From assembly GCF_000003605.2 (NCBI RefSeq), contig NW_003105943.1, positions 1 to 40,985 of the forward strand: a stretch of DNA of 40,985 nucleotides, in the 5' to 3' direction. Every line of letters starts with the position of its first letter. Position 1 is the stretch's first letter. This document shows positions 12,279 to 25,152 of the stretch, one piece after another. A program made the position numbers and the translations under genes. The notes below the pieces were generated by a model. That model searched no databases, had not been told where the DNA came from, and worked only from the letters and a program-made list of their open reading frames with translations. This DNA is from Saccoglossus kowalevskii. Lineage: Eukaryota; Hemichordata; Enteropneusta; Harrimaniidae.

Positions 12279-12985
12279 ATCATGCACAATGTTATCTGTA
12301 CTTGTGTAACATGACCATTCAGTACATGTGTATTTCAAATAGGCACAGTCCGTACTGATGATTCTTACAGTTGTAGTCTGTAATGGCATATCATGCACAA
12401 TGTTATCCGTACTTGTGTAATATAACCATTCAGTACTTGTGTATTTCGAATAGGCATAATCTGTACGGATGATTCATACAGTTGTAGTCTGTAATGGCGT
12501 ATCATGCACAATGTTATCTGTACTTGTGTAACATGACCATTCAGTGCCTGTGTATTTCAAACAGGCATAGTCTTTACTGATGATTCATACAGTTGTAGTC
12601 CGTAATGGCATATCATGCACAATGTTATTTGTACTTGTGTAACAAAACCATTCAGTACATGTGTATTTCAAACAGGCACAGTCTGTACTGATGATTCATA
12701 CAGTTGTAGTCTGTAATGGCGTATCATGCACAATGTCATCTGTACTTGTGTAACATGACCTTTCAGTACACGTGTATTTCAAACAGGCATAGTCTGTACT
12801 GATGATTCATACAGTTGTAGTCTGTAATGGCGTATCTTGCACAATGTTAATTTGTACTTGTGTAACATGCCCATTCAGTACATGTGTATTTCAATAGGCA
12901 CAGTCTGTACTGATGATTCGTACTGTTGCAGTCTGTCATGGCATATCATGCACAATGTTATCCGTACTTGTGTAACATAACCATT
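12279..12985 (+). repeat. Duplicated block, partner 20,222-20,927 (distance 7,943)
   Basis: Shared rare changes are GTCCGTACTGATGATTCTTAC, CGAATAGGCATAATC, GTACGGATG, GTGCCTGTG, GTCTTTACTG, AACAAAACC and CCTTTCAGTACACG. The first copy has GTTAATTTG (one extra A at about 12,849) and then TTCAATAGG (one A fewer), so its length returns to register. A partial third copy lies at about 35,727-36,030. Confidence 0.8.
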
Positions 12986-13140
12986 CAGTACTTGTATATT
13001 TCGAACAAGCACAGTCAGTACTGATGATTCATACAGTTGTAGTCTGTAATGGCGTATCATGCACAATGTTATCTGTACTTGTGTAACATGCCCATTCAGT
13101 ACATGTGTATTTCAAACAGGCACAGTCTGTACTGATTATT

Positions 13141-13181
13141 CATACAGTTGTAGTCTGTAATGGCGTATCGTACTGATTAGT
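13141..13181 (+). repeat. Truncated monomer (41 bp)
   Basis: CATACAG at 13,141 is followed by CATACAG at 13,182, a unit of only 41 bases. GGCGTATC joins directly to GTACTGATTAGTC, removing about 70 bases. The deletion joins one subunit head to another. The next unit then reads GCGTATCGTGCACAAAG, a form also found near 6,760 and 22,560. Confidence 0.85.
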
Positions 13182-13958
13182 CATACAGTTGTAGTCTGTA
13201 ATGGCGTATCGTGCACAAAGTTGTCCGTACTTGTGTAACATGACCATTCAGTACTTGAGTATTACAAACAGACACAGTCTGTACTGATGATTCATACAGT
13301 TGTAGTCTGTAATGGCGTATCATGCACAATGTTATTTGTACTTGTGTAACATGCCCATTCAGTACATGTGTATTTCAAATAGGCACAGTCTGTACTGATT
13401 ATTCATACAGTTGTAGTCTGTAATGGCGCATCATGCACAATGTTATCTATACTTGTGTAACAAGAACATTCAGTACATGTGGTGTATTTCAAACAGGCAC
13501 AGTCTGTACTGATGATTCATACAGTTGTAGTCTGTAATGGCGTATCATGCACAATGTTGCCCGAACTTGTGTAACATGACCATTCAATACTTGTGTATTA
13601 AAAACGGGCATAATCTGCACTGATGATTCATACAGTTGTAGTCTGTAATGGCGTATCATGCACAATGTTGTCTGTATTTGTGTAACATGAACATTCAGTG
13701 CTTGTGTATTTCAAACAGGCACAGTCTGTACTAATGATTCATACAGTTGTAATCTGTAATGGCATATCATGCACAATGTTGTCCGTACTTGTGTAACATG
13801 AACATTCAGTGCTTGTGTATTTCAAACAGGCACAGTCTGTACTGATGATTCATGCAGTTGTAGTGTGTAATGGCGTACCATGCACAATGTTATCTGAACT
13901 TGTGTAACATGCCCATTCAGTACATGTGTATTAAAAAACAGGCACAGTCTGTACTCGA

Positions 13959-14425
13959 TGATTCGTACAGTTGTACTCTGTAATGGCATATCATGCACAA
14001 TGTTATCCGTACTTGTGTAATATAACCATTCATTACATATGTATTTCAAACAGGCATAGTATGTACTGATGATTCAAACAGTTGTAGTCTGTAATGGCAT
14101 ATCATGCACAATGTAGTCTGTACTTGTGTAACATGCCCATCCAGTACTTGTATATTTCAAATAGGCAGAGTCCGTACTGATGATTCATATAGTTGTAGTC
14201 TGTAATGGCATATCATGCACAATGTTATCTGTACTTGTGTAATATAACCATTCAGTACATGTGTATTTCAAACAGGCACAGTCTGTACTTGATGATTCAT
14301 ACAGTTGTAGTCTGTAATGGCATATCATGCACAATGTTATCTGTACTTGTGTAATATAACCATTCAGTACATGTGTATTTCAAACAGGCACAGTCTGTAC
14401 TGATGATTCATACAGTTGTAGTCTG
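13959..14425 (+). repeat. Duplicated block, partner 15,292-15,758 (distance 1,333)
   Basis: The distance equals 12 monomers plus one base, and the extra base is explained by the GTACTTGATG insertion that lies between the copies. Shared changes are TACTCTGTAATGG, CATTACATATG, GTATGTACTG, GATTCAAACAG, TGTAGTCTG, CCATCCAGTAC and GGCAGAGTCCG. This is the clearest local twelve-unit higher-order repeat. Confidence 0.75.
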
Positions 14426-14435
14426 TCATGGCATA

Positions 14436-15366
14436 TCATGCACAATGTTATCTGTACTTGTGTAACATGAACATTCAGTACATGTGTATTTCAAACAGGC
14501 ACAGTCTGTACCGGTGATTCATACAGTTGTAGTCTGTAATGGCGTATCATGCACAATGTTATCTGTACTTGTGTAACATAACCATTCAGTACTTGTGTAT
14601 TTCAAACAGGCACAGTCTGTACTGATGATTCATACGGTTGTAGTCTGTCATGGCATATCATGCACAATGTTATCTGTACTTGTGTAACATGAACATTCAG
14701 TACATGTGTATTTCAAACAGGCACAGTCTGTACCGGTGATTCATACAGTTGTAGTCCGTAATGGCGTATCATGCACAATGTTGTCCGTACTTGTGTAACA
14801 TGACCATTCAGTACATGTGTATTTCAAATAGGCACAGTTCGTACTGATGATTCTTACAGTTGTAGTCTGTAATGGCATATCATGCACAATGTTATCCGTA
14901 CTTGTGTAATATAACCATTCAGTACTTGTGTATTTCGAATAGGCATAATCTGTACGGATGATTCATACAGTTGTAGTCTGTAATGGCGTATCATGCACAA
15001 TGTTATCTGTACTTGTGTAACATGACCATTCAGTACTTGTGTATTTCAAACAGGCACAGTCTGTACTGATGATTCATACAGTTGTAGTCTGTAATGGCGT
15101 ATCATGCACAATGTTGCCCGTACTTGTGTAATATAACCATTCGTTACATGTGTATTTCAAACAGGCATATTATGTACTGATGATTCGAACAGTTGTAGTC
15201 TGTAATGGCATATCATGCACAATGTAGTCTGTACTTGTGTAAAATGCCCATTCAGTACTTGTGTATTTCAAATAGGCACAGTCTGTACAGATGATTCGTA
15301 CAGTTGTACTCTGTAATGGCATATCATGCACAATGTTATCCGTACTTGTGTAATATAACCATTCAT
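14436..15366 (+). repeat. Duplicated block, partner 33,352-34,282 (distance 18,916)
   Basis: About 0.93 kb is shared, including GGCATATTATG, GATTCGAAC, TGTAGTCTG, GTGTAAAATGCCC and GTACAGTTGTACTCTG. I saw a few single-base differences (for example CATACGGTTG here, CATACAGTTG in the partner) and no indel. The right end of the partner is also the B2-to-C2 border. Confidence 0.8.
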
Positions 15367-16089
15367 TACATATGTATTTCAAACAGGCATAGTATGTACT
15401 GATGATTCAAACAGTTGTAGTCTGTAATGGCATATCATGCACAATGTAGTCTGTACTTGTGTAACATGCCCATCCAGTACTTGTATATTTCAAATAGGCA
15501 GAGTCCGTACTGATGATTCATACAGTTGTAGTCTGTAATGGCATATCATGCACAATGTTATCTGTACTTGTGTAATATAACCATTCAGTACATGTGTATT
15601 TCAAACAGGCACAGTCTGTACTTGATGATTCATACAGTTGTAGTCTGTAATGGCATATCATGCACAATGTTATCTGTACTTGTGTAATATAACCATTCAG
15701 TACATGTGTATTTCAAACAGGCACAGTCTGTACTGATGATTCATACAGTTGTAGTCTGTAATGGCGTATCATGCACAATGTTATCTGTACTTGTGTAACG
15801 TGACCATTCAGTACATGTGTATTTCAAATAGGCACAGTCTGTACCGATGATTCATACTGTTGTAGTCTGTAATGGCGTATCATGCACAATATTATCCGTA
15901 CTTGTGTAATATAACCATTCATTACATGCGTATTTCAAACAGGCACAGTCTGTACCGGTGATTCATACAGTTGTAGTCCGTAATGGCGTGTCATGCACAA
16001 TGTTATCTGTACTTGTGTAACATGACCATTCAGTACTAGTGTATTTCAAACAGGCACAATCTGTACCGGTGAATCATACAGTTGTAGTC

Positions 16090-16545
16090 TGTAATGGCAT
16101 ATATCATGCACAATGATATCCGTACTGTGTAACATGACCATTCAGTACTTGTGTATTTCAAACAGGCTCAGTATGTACTGATGATTCATACAGTTGTAGT
16201 CTGTAATGGCGTATCATGCACAATGTTATTTGTACTTGTGTAACATGCCCATTCAGTACATGTGTATTTCAAATAGGCACAGTCTGTACTGATGATTCGT
16301 ACTGTTGCAGTCTGTCATGGCGTATCATGCACAATGTTGTCCGTACTTGTGTAACATAACCATTCAGTACATGTGTATTTCAAACAGGCACAGTCTGTAC
16401 CGATTATTCATACAGTTGTAGTCTGTAATGGCGTATCATGCACAATGTTATCTATACTTGTGTAACATGAACATTCAGTACATGTGATGTATTTCAAACA
16501 GGCACAGTCTGTACTGATGATTCATACAGTTGTAGTCTGTAATGG
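16090..16545 (+). repeat. Duplicated block, partner 30,559-31,014 (distance 14,469)
   Basis: Both copies carry the unusual pair GCACAATGATATCC and GTACTGTGTAAC (a two-base loss), then GGCTCAGTATG. The first copy alone has CATATATCATG, a two-base TA gain just before the matched region. One clear difference is TTGTCC at about 16,338 against TTATCC in the partner. Confidence 0.7.
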
Positions 16546-18540
16546 CGTATCATGCACAATGTTGCCCGTACTTCAGTAACATAACCATTCAGTACTTGTG
16601 TATTAAAAACAGGCACAATCTGTACTGATGATTTATAAAGTTGTAGTCTGTAATGGCATATCATGCACAATGTTATCTGTACTTGTGTAACAAGACCATT
16701 CAGTACATGTGTATTTCAAACAGGCACAGTCTGTACCGATTATTCATACAGTTGTAGTCTGTAATGGCGTATCATGCACAATGTTATCTATACTTGTGTA
16801 ACATGAACATTCAGTACATGTGATGTATTTCAAACAGGCACAGTCTGTACTGATGATTCATACAGTTGTAGTCTGTAATGGCGTATCATGCACAATGTTA
16901 TCTGTACTTGTGTAACATAACCATTCAGTACTTGTGTATTAAAAACAGGCACAATCTGTGCTGATGATTTATAAACTTTTAGTCTGTAATGGCATATCAT
17001 GCACAATGTTATCCGTACTTGTGTAACAAGACCATTCAGTACATGTGTATTTCAAACAGGCGTAGTCTGTGCTGATCATTCATGCAGTTGTAGTCTGTAA
17101 TGGCGTATCATGCACAATGTTATAAGTACTTGTGTAACATGACCATTCAGTACATGTGTATTTCAAACAGGCATAGTCTGTACTGATGATTCATACAGTT
17201 GTAGTCTGTAATGGCGTATCAAGCACAATGTTAACTGTACTTGTGTAACATGACCATTCTGTACTTGTGTATTTCAAACAGGCACAGGCTGTACTGATGA
17301 TTCGTACTGTTGCAGTCTGTCATGGCATATCATGCACAATGTTGTCCATACTTGTGTAACATAACCATTCAGTACATGTGTATTTCAAACAGGCACAGTC
17401 TGTACCGGTGATTCATACAGTTGTTGTCTGTAATGGCGTATCATGCACAATGTTATCTGTACTTGTGTAACATGAACATTCAGTACATGTGTATTTCAAA
17501 CAGGCACAGTCTGTACCGGTGATTCATACAGTTGTAGTCTGTAATGGCGTATCATGCACAATGTTATCTGTACTTGTGTAATATAACCATTCATTACATG
17601 CGTATTTCAAACAGGCACAGTCTGTACCGGTGATTCATACAGTTGTAGTCTGTAATGGCGTATCATGCACAATGTTATCTGTACTTGTGTAACATAACCA
17701 TTCAGTACTTGTGTATTTCAAACAGGCACAGTCTGTACTGATGATTCATACAGTTGTAGTCTGTCATGGCATATCATGCACAATGTTATCTGTACTTGTG
17801 TAACATGAACATTCAGTACATGTGTATTTCAAACAGGCACAGTATGTACTGATGATTCATACAGTTGTAGTCTGTAATGGCGTATCATGCACAATGTTAT
17901 TTGTAGTTGTGTAACATGCCCGTTCAGTACATGTGTATTTCAAATAGGCACAGTCTGTACTGATGATTCGTACTGTTGCAGTCTGTCATGGCATATCATG
18001 CACAATGTTATCCGTACTTGTGTAACATAACCATTCAGTACATGTGTATTTCAAACAGGCACAGTCTGTACCGATTATTCATACAGTTGTAGTCTGTAAT
18101 GGCGTATCATGCACAATGTTATCTATACTTGTGTAACATGAACATTCAGTACATGTGATGTATTTAAAACAGGCACAGTCTGTACTGATGATTCATACAG
18201 TTGTAGTCTGTAATGGCGTATCATGCACAATGTTGCCGGTACTTGTTTAACATGACCATTCAGTACATGTGTATTTCAAACAGGCACAGTCTGTACTGAT
18301 GATTCATACAGTTGCAGTCTGTAATGGCATATCATGCACAATGTTATCTGTACTTGTGTAACAAGACCATTCAGTACTAGTGTATTTCAAACAGGCACAG
18401 TCTGTACCGGTGATTCATACAGTTGTAGTCCGTAATGGCGTGTCATGCACAATGTAATCTGTACTTGTGTAACATGACCATTCAGTACTTGTGTATTTCA
18501 AACAGGCTCAGTATGTACTGATGATTCATACAGTTTTAGT

Positions 18541-20220
18541 CTGTAATGGCATATCATGCACAATGTTATCCGTACTTGTGTAATATAACCATTCAGTACT
18601 TGTGTATTTCGAATAGGCATAATCTGTACGGATGATTCATACAGTTGTAGTCTGTAATGGCGAATCATGCACAATGTTATCTGTACTTGTGTAACATGAC
18701 CATTCAGTACTTGTGTATTTCAAACAGGCACAGTCTGTACTGATGATTCATACAGTTGTAGTCTGTAATGGCGTATCATGCACAATGTTATCCGTACTTG
18801 TGTAATATAACCATTCATTACATGTGTATTTCAAACAGGCATAGTATGTACTGATGATTCGAACAGTTGTAGTCTGTAATGGCGTATCTTGCACAATGTT
18901 ATCTGTACTTGTGTAACATGACCATTCAGTACTTGTGTATTTCAATCAGGCACAGTCTGTACTTGATGATTCATACAGTTGTAGTCTGTAATGGCATATC
19001 ATGCACAATGTTATCTGTACTTGTGTAATATAACCATTCAGTACATGTGTACTTCAAACAGGCACAGTCTGTACTGATGATTCATACAGTTGTAGTCTGT
19101 AATGGCGTATCATGCACAATGTTATCTGTACTTGTGTAATATAACCATTCAGTACATGTGTATTTCAAACAGGCACAGTCTGTACTGATGATTCATACAG
19201 TTGTAGTCTGTAATGGCGTATCATGCACAATGTTATAAGTACTTGTGTAATATAACCATTCAGTACATGTGTATTTCAAACAGGCACAGTCTGTACTGAT
19301 GATTCATACAGTTGTAGTCTGTAATGGCGTGTCATGCACAATGTTATCTGTACTTGTGTAACGTGACCATTCAGTACATGTGTATTTCAAATAGGCACAG
19401 TCTGTACCGATGATTCATACTGTTGTAGTCTGTAATGGCGTATCATGCACAATATTATCCGTACTTGTGTAATATAACCATTCATTACATGCGTATTTCA
19501 AACAGGCACAGTCTGTACCGGTGATTCATACAGTTGTAGTCCGTAATGGCGTGTCATGCACAATGTTATCTGTACTTGTGTAACATGACCATTCAGTACT
19601 AGTGTATTTCAAACAGGCACAGTCTGTACTGATGATTCGTACTGTTGCAGTCTGTCATGGCATATCATGCACAATGTTATCCGTACTTGTGTAACATAAC
19701 CATTCAGTACATGTGTATTTCAAACAGGCACAGTCTGTACCGATTATTCATACAGTTGTAGTCTGTAATGGCGTATCATGCACAATGTTATCTATACTTG
19801 TGTAACATGAACATTCAGTACATGTGATGTATTTCAAACAGGCACAGTTTGTACTGATGATTCATACAGTTGTAGTCTGTAATGGCGTATCATGCACAAT
19901 GTTGCCCGTACTTGTTTAACATGACCATTCAGTACATGTGTATTTCAAACAGGCACAGTCTGTACTGATGATTCATACAGTTGCAGTCTGTCATGGCATA
20001 TCATGCACAATGTTATCTGTACTTGTGTAACATGAACATTCAGTACATGTGTATTTCAAACAGGCACAGTCTGTACCGGTGATTCATACAGTTGTAGTCT
20101 GTAATGGCGTATCATGCACAATGTTATCTGTACTTGTGTAACATGAACATTCAGTACATGTGTATTTCAAACAGGCACAGTCTCTACCGGTGATTCATAC
20201 AGTTGTAGTCTGTAATGGTG
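18541..20220 (+). repeat. Long duplicated block, partner 26,221-27,900 (distance 7,680)
   Basis: About 1.68 kb (15 units) matches line by line with no change of register. I noted five mismatches, at about 18,576, 18,663, 19,340, 20,164 and 20,219. That is about 0.3%, far below the several percent typical between adjacent units, so the event looks recent. Beyond both ends the copies fall back to ordinary unit-to-unit divergence. Confidence 0.85.
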
Positions 20221-23007
20221 TATCATGCACAATGTTATCTGTACTTGTGTAACATGACCATTCAGTACATGTGTATTTCAAATAGGCACAGTCCGTACTG
20301 ATGATTCTTACAGTTGTAGTCTGTAATGGCATATCATGCACAATGTTATCCGTACTTGTGTAATATAACCATTCAGTACTTGTGTATTTCGAATAGGCAT
20401 AATCTGTACGGATGATTCATACAGTTGTAGTCTGTAATGGCGTATCATGCACAATGTTATCTGTACTTGTGTAACATGACCATTCAGTGCCTGTGTATTT
20501 CAAACAGGCATAGTCTTTACTGATGATTCATACAGTTGTAGTCCGTAATGGCATATCATGCACAATGTTATTTGTACTTGTGTAACAAAACCATTCAGTA
20601 CATGTGTATTTCAAACAGGCACAGTCTGTACTGATGATTCATACAGTTGTAGTCTGTAATGGCGTATCATGCACAATGTCATCTGTACTTGTGTAACATG
20701 ACCTTTCAGTACACGTGTATTTCAAACAGGCATAGTCTGTACTGATGATTCATACAGTTGTAGTCTGTAATGGCGTATCTTGCACAATGTTATTTGTACT
20801 TGTGTAACATGCCCATTCAGTACATGTGTATTTCAAATAGGCACAGTCTGTACTGATGATTCGTACTGTTGCAGTCTGTCATGGCATATCATGCACAATG
20901 TTATCCGTACTTGTGTAACATAACCATTCAGTACATGTGTATTTCAAACAGGCACAGTCTGTACTGATGATTCATACAGTTGTAGTTTGTAATGGCGTAT
21001 CATGCACAATGTTATCTGTACTTGTGTAACATGCCCATTCAGTACATGTGTATTTCAAATAGGCACAGTCTGTACTGATTATTCATACAGTTGTAGTTTG
21101 TAATGGCGTATCATGCACAATGTTATCTGTACTTGTGTAATATGACCATTCTGTACTTGTGTATTTCAAACAGGCACAGTCTGTACTGATGATTCGTACT
21201 GTTGCAGTTTGTCATGGCATATCATGCACAATGTTATCCGTACTTGTGTAAGATAACCATTCAGTACATGTGTATTTCAAACAGGCACAGTTTGTACCGA
21301 TTATTCATACAGTTGTAGTCTGTAATGGCGTATCATGCACAATGTTATCTATACTTGTGTAACATGAACATTCAGTACATGTGGTGTATTTCAAACAGGC
21401 ACAGTCTGTACTGATGATTCATACAGTTGTAGTCTGTAATGGCGTATCATGCATAATTTTACCCGTACTTCAGTAACATAACCATTCAGTACTTGTGTAT
21501 TAAAAACAGGCACAATCTGTACTGATGATTTATAAAGTTGTAGTCTGTAATGGCATATCATGCACAATGTTATCTGTACTTGTGTAACAAGACCATTCAG
21601 TACATGTGTATTTCAAACAGGCACAGTCTGTACCGATTATTCATACAGTTGTAGTCTGTAATGGCGCATCATGCACAATGTTATTTATACTTGTGTAACA
21701 TGAACATTCAGTACATGTGATGTATTTCAAACAGGCACAGTCTGTACTGATGATTCATACAGTTGTAGTCTGTAATGGCGTATCATGCACAATGTTGCCC
21801 GTTCTTGTGTAACATGACCATTCAGTAATTGTGTATTAAGAACAGGCACAATCTGTACTGATGATGTATACAGTTGTAGTCTGTAATGGCATATCATGCA
21901 CAATGTTATCTGTACTTGTGTAACAAGACCATTCAGTACATGTGTATTTCAAACAGGCACAGTCTGTACCGATTATTCATACAGTTGTAGTCTGTAATGG
22001 CGTATCATGCACAATGTTATCTGTACTTGTGTAACATGAACATTCAGTACATGTGGTGTATTTCAAACAGGCACAGTCTGTAGTGATGATTCATACAGTT
22101 GTAGTCTGTAATGGCGTATCATGCACAATGTTGTCCGTAATTGTGTAACATGCCCATTCAGTACATGTGTATTTCAAACAGGCACAGTCTGTACTGATGA
22201 TTCATACAGTTGTAGTCTGTAATGGCATATCATGCACAATGTTGTCCGTACTTGTGTAACATGACCATTCAGAACTTGTGTATTAAAAACAGGCATAGTC
22301 TGTACTGATGATTCATACAGTTGTAGTCTGTAATGGCGTATCATGCACAATGTTGTCCGTAATTGTGTAACATGCCCATTCAGTACATGTGTATTTCAAA
22401 CAGGCACAGTCTGTACTGATGATTCATACAGTTGTAGTCTGTAATGGCGTATCATGCACAATGTTATTTGTACTTGTGTAACATGACCATTCAGTACTTG
22501 TGTATTAAAAACCGGCATATTCTGTACTAATTATTCATACAGTTGTAGTCTGTAATGGCGTATCGTGCACAAAGTTGTCCGTACTTGTGTAACATGACCA
22601 TTCAGTACTTGTGTATTAAAAACAGGCACAGTCTGTACTAATGATTCATACAGTTGTAGTCTGTATTGGCGTATCATGCACAATGTTATCTGTACTTGTG
22701 TAACATGACCAATCAGTACATGTGTATTTCAAACAGGCACAGTCTGTACTGATGATTCATACAGTTGTAGTCTGTAATGGCGTATCATGCACAATGTTAT
22801 CTGTACTTGTGTAACATGACCATTCAGTATTTGTGTATTTCAAACAGGCACAGTCTGTACTGATGATTCATACAGTTGTAGTCTGTAATGGTGTATCATG
22901 CACAATGTTGTCCGTACTTGTGTAGCATGACCATTCAGAACTTGTGTATTAAAAACAGGCATAGTCTGTACTGATGATTCATACAGTTGTAGTCTGTAAT
23001 GGCGTAT

Positions 23008-23564
23008 CATGCACAATGTTGTCCGTACTTGTGTAACATGACCATTCAGAACTTGTGTATTAAAAACAGGCATAGTCTGTACTGATGATTCATACAGTTG
23101 TAGTCTGTAATGGCGTATCATGCACAATGTTATTTGTACTTGTGTAACATGCCCATTCAGTACATGTGTATTTCAAATAAGCACAGTCTGTACTGATGAT
23201 TCATACAGTTGTAGTCTGTAATGGCATATCATGCACAATGTTGTCCGTACTTGTGTAACATGACCATTCAGAACTTGTGTATTAAAAACAGGCATAGTCT
23301 GTACTGATGATTCATACAGTTGTAGTCTGTAATGGCGTATCATGCACAATGTTATTTGTACTTGTGTAACATGCCCATTCAGTACATGTGTATTTCAAAT
23401 AAGCACAGTCTGTACTGATGATTCATACAGTTGTAGTCTGTAATGGCATATCATGCACAATGTTGTCCGTACTTGTGTAACATGACCATTCAGAACTTGT
23501 GTATTAAAACAGGCATAGTCTGTACTGATGATTCATACAGTTGTAGTCTGTAATGGCGTATCAT
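23008..23564 (+). repeat. Tandem 222-bp dimer duplication
   Basis: A two-unit block (ATTTG/ATGCCC/AAATAAGCAC unit followed by a TTGTCCG/AGAACTTGTG/GGCATAG unit) is immediately repeated 222 bases on. The rare AAATAAGCAC occurs at about 23,176 and 23,398. The second copy has lost one A in the AAAACAGG run near 23,506. This is the shortest higher-order step in the window. Confidence 0.75.
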
Positions 23565-24355
23565 GCACGATGTTGTCTGTACTTGTGTAACATGAACATT
23601 CAGTGCTTGTGTATTTCAAACAGGCACAGTCTGTACTAATGATTCATACAGTTGTAGTCTGTAATGGCGTATCATGCACAATGTTATCTGTACTTGTGTA
23701 ACATGACCAATCAGTACATGTGTATTTCAAACAGGAAAGTCTGTACTGATGATTCATACAGTTGTAGTCTGTAATGGCGTATCATGCACAATGTTATTTG
23801 TACTTGTGTAACATGACCATTCAGTACATGTGTATTAAAAACAGGCACAGTCTGTACTGATGATTCATACAGTTGTAGTCTGTAATGGCGTATCATGCAC
23901 AATGTTATCTATATTTGTGTAACATGAACATTCAGCACATGTGGTGTATTTCAAACAGGCACAGTCTGTACTGATGATTCATACAGTTGTAGTCTGTAAT
24001 GGCGTATCATGCACAATGTTATCTGTACTCGTGTAACATGACCATTCAGTACATGTGTATTTCGAACAGGCACAGTCTGTACTGATTATTCATACAGTTG
24101 TAGTCTGTAATGGCGTATCATGCACAATGTTATCTGTACTTGTTTAACATGACCATTCAGTATTTGTGTATTTCAAACAGGCACAGTCTGTACTGATGAT
24201 TCATACAGTTGTAGTCTGTAATGGCGTATCATGCACAATGTTATCTATATTTGTGTAACATGAACATTCAGTACATGTGGTGTATTTCAAACAGGCACAG
24301 TCTGTACTGATGATTCATACAGTTGTAGTCTGTAATGGCGTATCATGCACAATGT

Positions 24356-25150
24356 TGTCCGTAATTGTGTAACATGCCCATTCAGTACATGTGTATTAAA
24401 AACAGGCACAGTATGTACTGATGATTCATACAGTTGTAGTCTGTAATGGCGTATCATGCACAATGTTGTCCGTAATTGTGTAACATGCCCATTCAGTACA
24501 TGTTTATTTCAAACAGGCACAGTCTGTACTGATGATTCATACAGTTGTAGTCTGTAATGGCATATCATGCACAATGTTGTCCGTACTTGTGTAACATGAC
24601 CATTCAGAACTTGTGTATTAAAAACAGGCATAGTCTGTACTGATGATTCATACAGTTGTAGTCTGTAATGGCGTATCATGCACAATGTTGTCCGTAATTG
24701 TGTAACATGCCCATTCAGTACATGTGTATTTCAAACAGGCACAGTCTGTACTGATGATTCATACAGTTGTAGTCTGTAATGGCATATCATGCACAATGTT
24801 GTCCGTACTTGTGTAACATGCCCATTCAGTACATGTGTATTTCAAACAGGCACAGTCTGTACTGATGATTCATACAGTTGTAGTCTGTAATGGCATATCA
24901 TGCACAATGTTGTCCGTACTTGTGTAACATGACCATTCAGAACTTGTGTATTAAAAACAGGCATAGTCTGTACTGATGATTCATACAGTTGTAGTCTGTA
25001 ATGGCGTATCATGCACAATGTTATTTGTACTTGTGTAACATGCCCATTCAGTACATGTGTATTTCAAATAGGCACAGTCTGTACTGATTATTCATACAGT
25101 TGTAGCCTGTAATGGCGCATCATGCACAATATTATCTATATTTGTGTAAC
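24356..25150 (+). repeat. Duplicated block, partner 39,266-40,060 (distance 14,910)
   Basis: About 0.8 kb of family A sequence is shared with about five mismatches and no indel. The match stops exactly where this copy switches to family B at 25,153, so the left copy was cut by a later rearrangement or joined there. Confidence 0.8.
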
Positions 25151-25152
25151 AT

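Larger units (their letters stand above)
10861..22120 (+). repeat. Array domain B1 (family B units with C-like islands)
   Basis: Family B is recognised by GTACCGGTGATTC or GTACCGATTATTC, the linked group GATTCGTACTGTTGCAG with CTGTCATGG, AATATAACC, CATTACATGCG and AGTACTAGTG. Islands of C-like units (CTTCAGTAACATAACC, GATTTATAAAG, TATAAG) occur near 16.5-17.3 kb and 21.3-22.1 kb. The stretch is about 100 units long with no unique sequence. Confidence 0.65.
22121..25152 (+). repeat. Array domain A2 (family A units)
   Basis: The array returns to family A near 22,121, with TTGTCCGTAATTG, ATGCCCATTC, AGAACTTGTG and TATTAAAAACAGGCATAG. It includes a tandemly duplicated dimer at about 23,008-23,564 and shares 24,356-25,150 with domain A3. 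The right edge is sharp: after ATCTATATTTGTGTAACATGAA at 25,153 the sequence switches to family B within a few bases, with one extra C. Confidence 0.7.

Noticed and set aside
18856-18864. Minus-strand GTTCGAATC, a match to a tRNA/SINE B-box core (also near 6,732, 15,182, 26,536, 28,540 and 34,100)
   Set aside because: It arises by a few changes from the common GATTCATAC, the outer G and C of the box are missing, and I found no A-box or cloverleaf around it.
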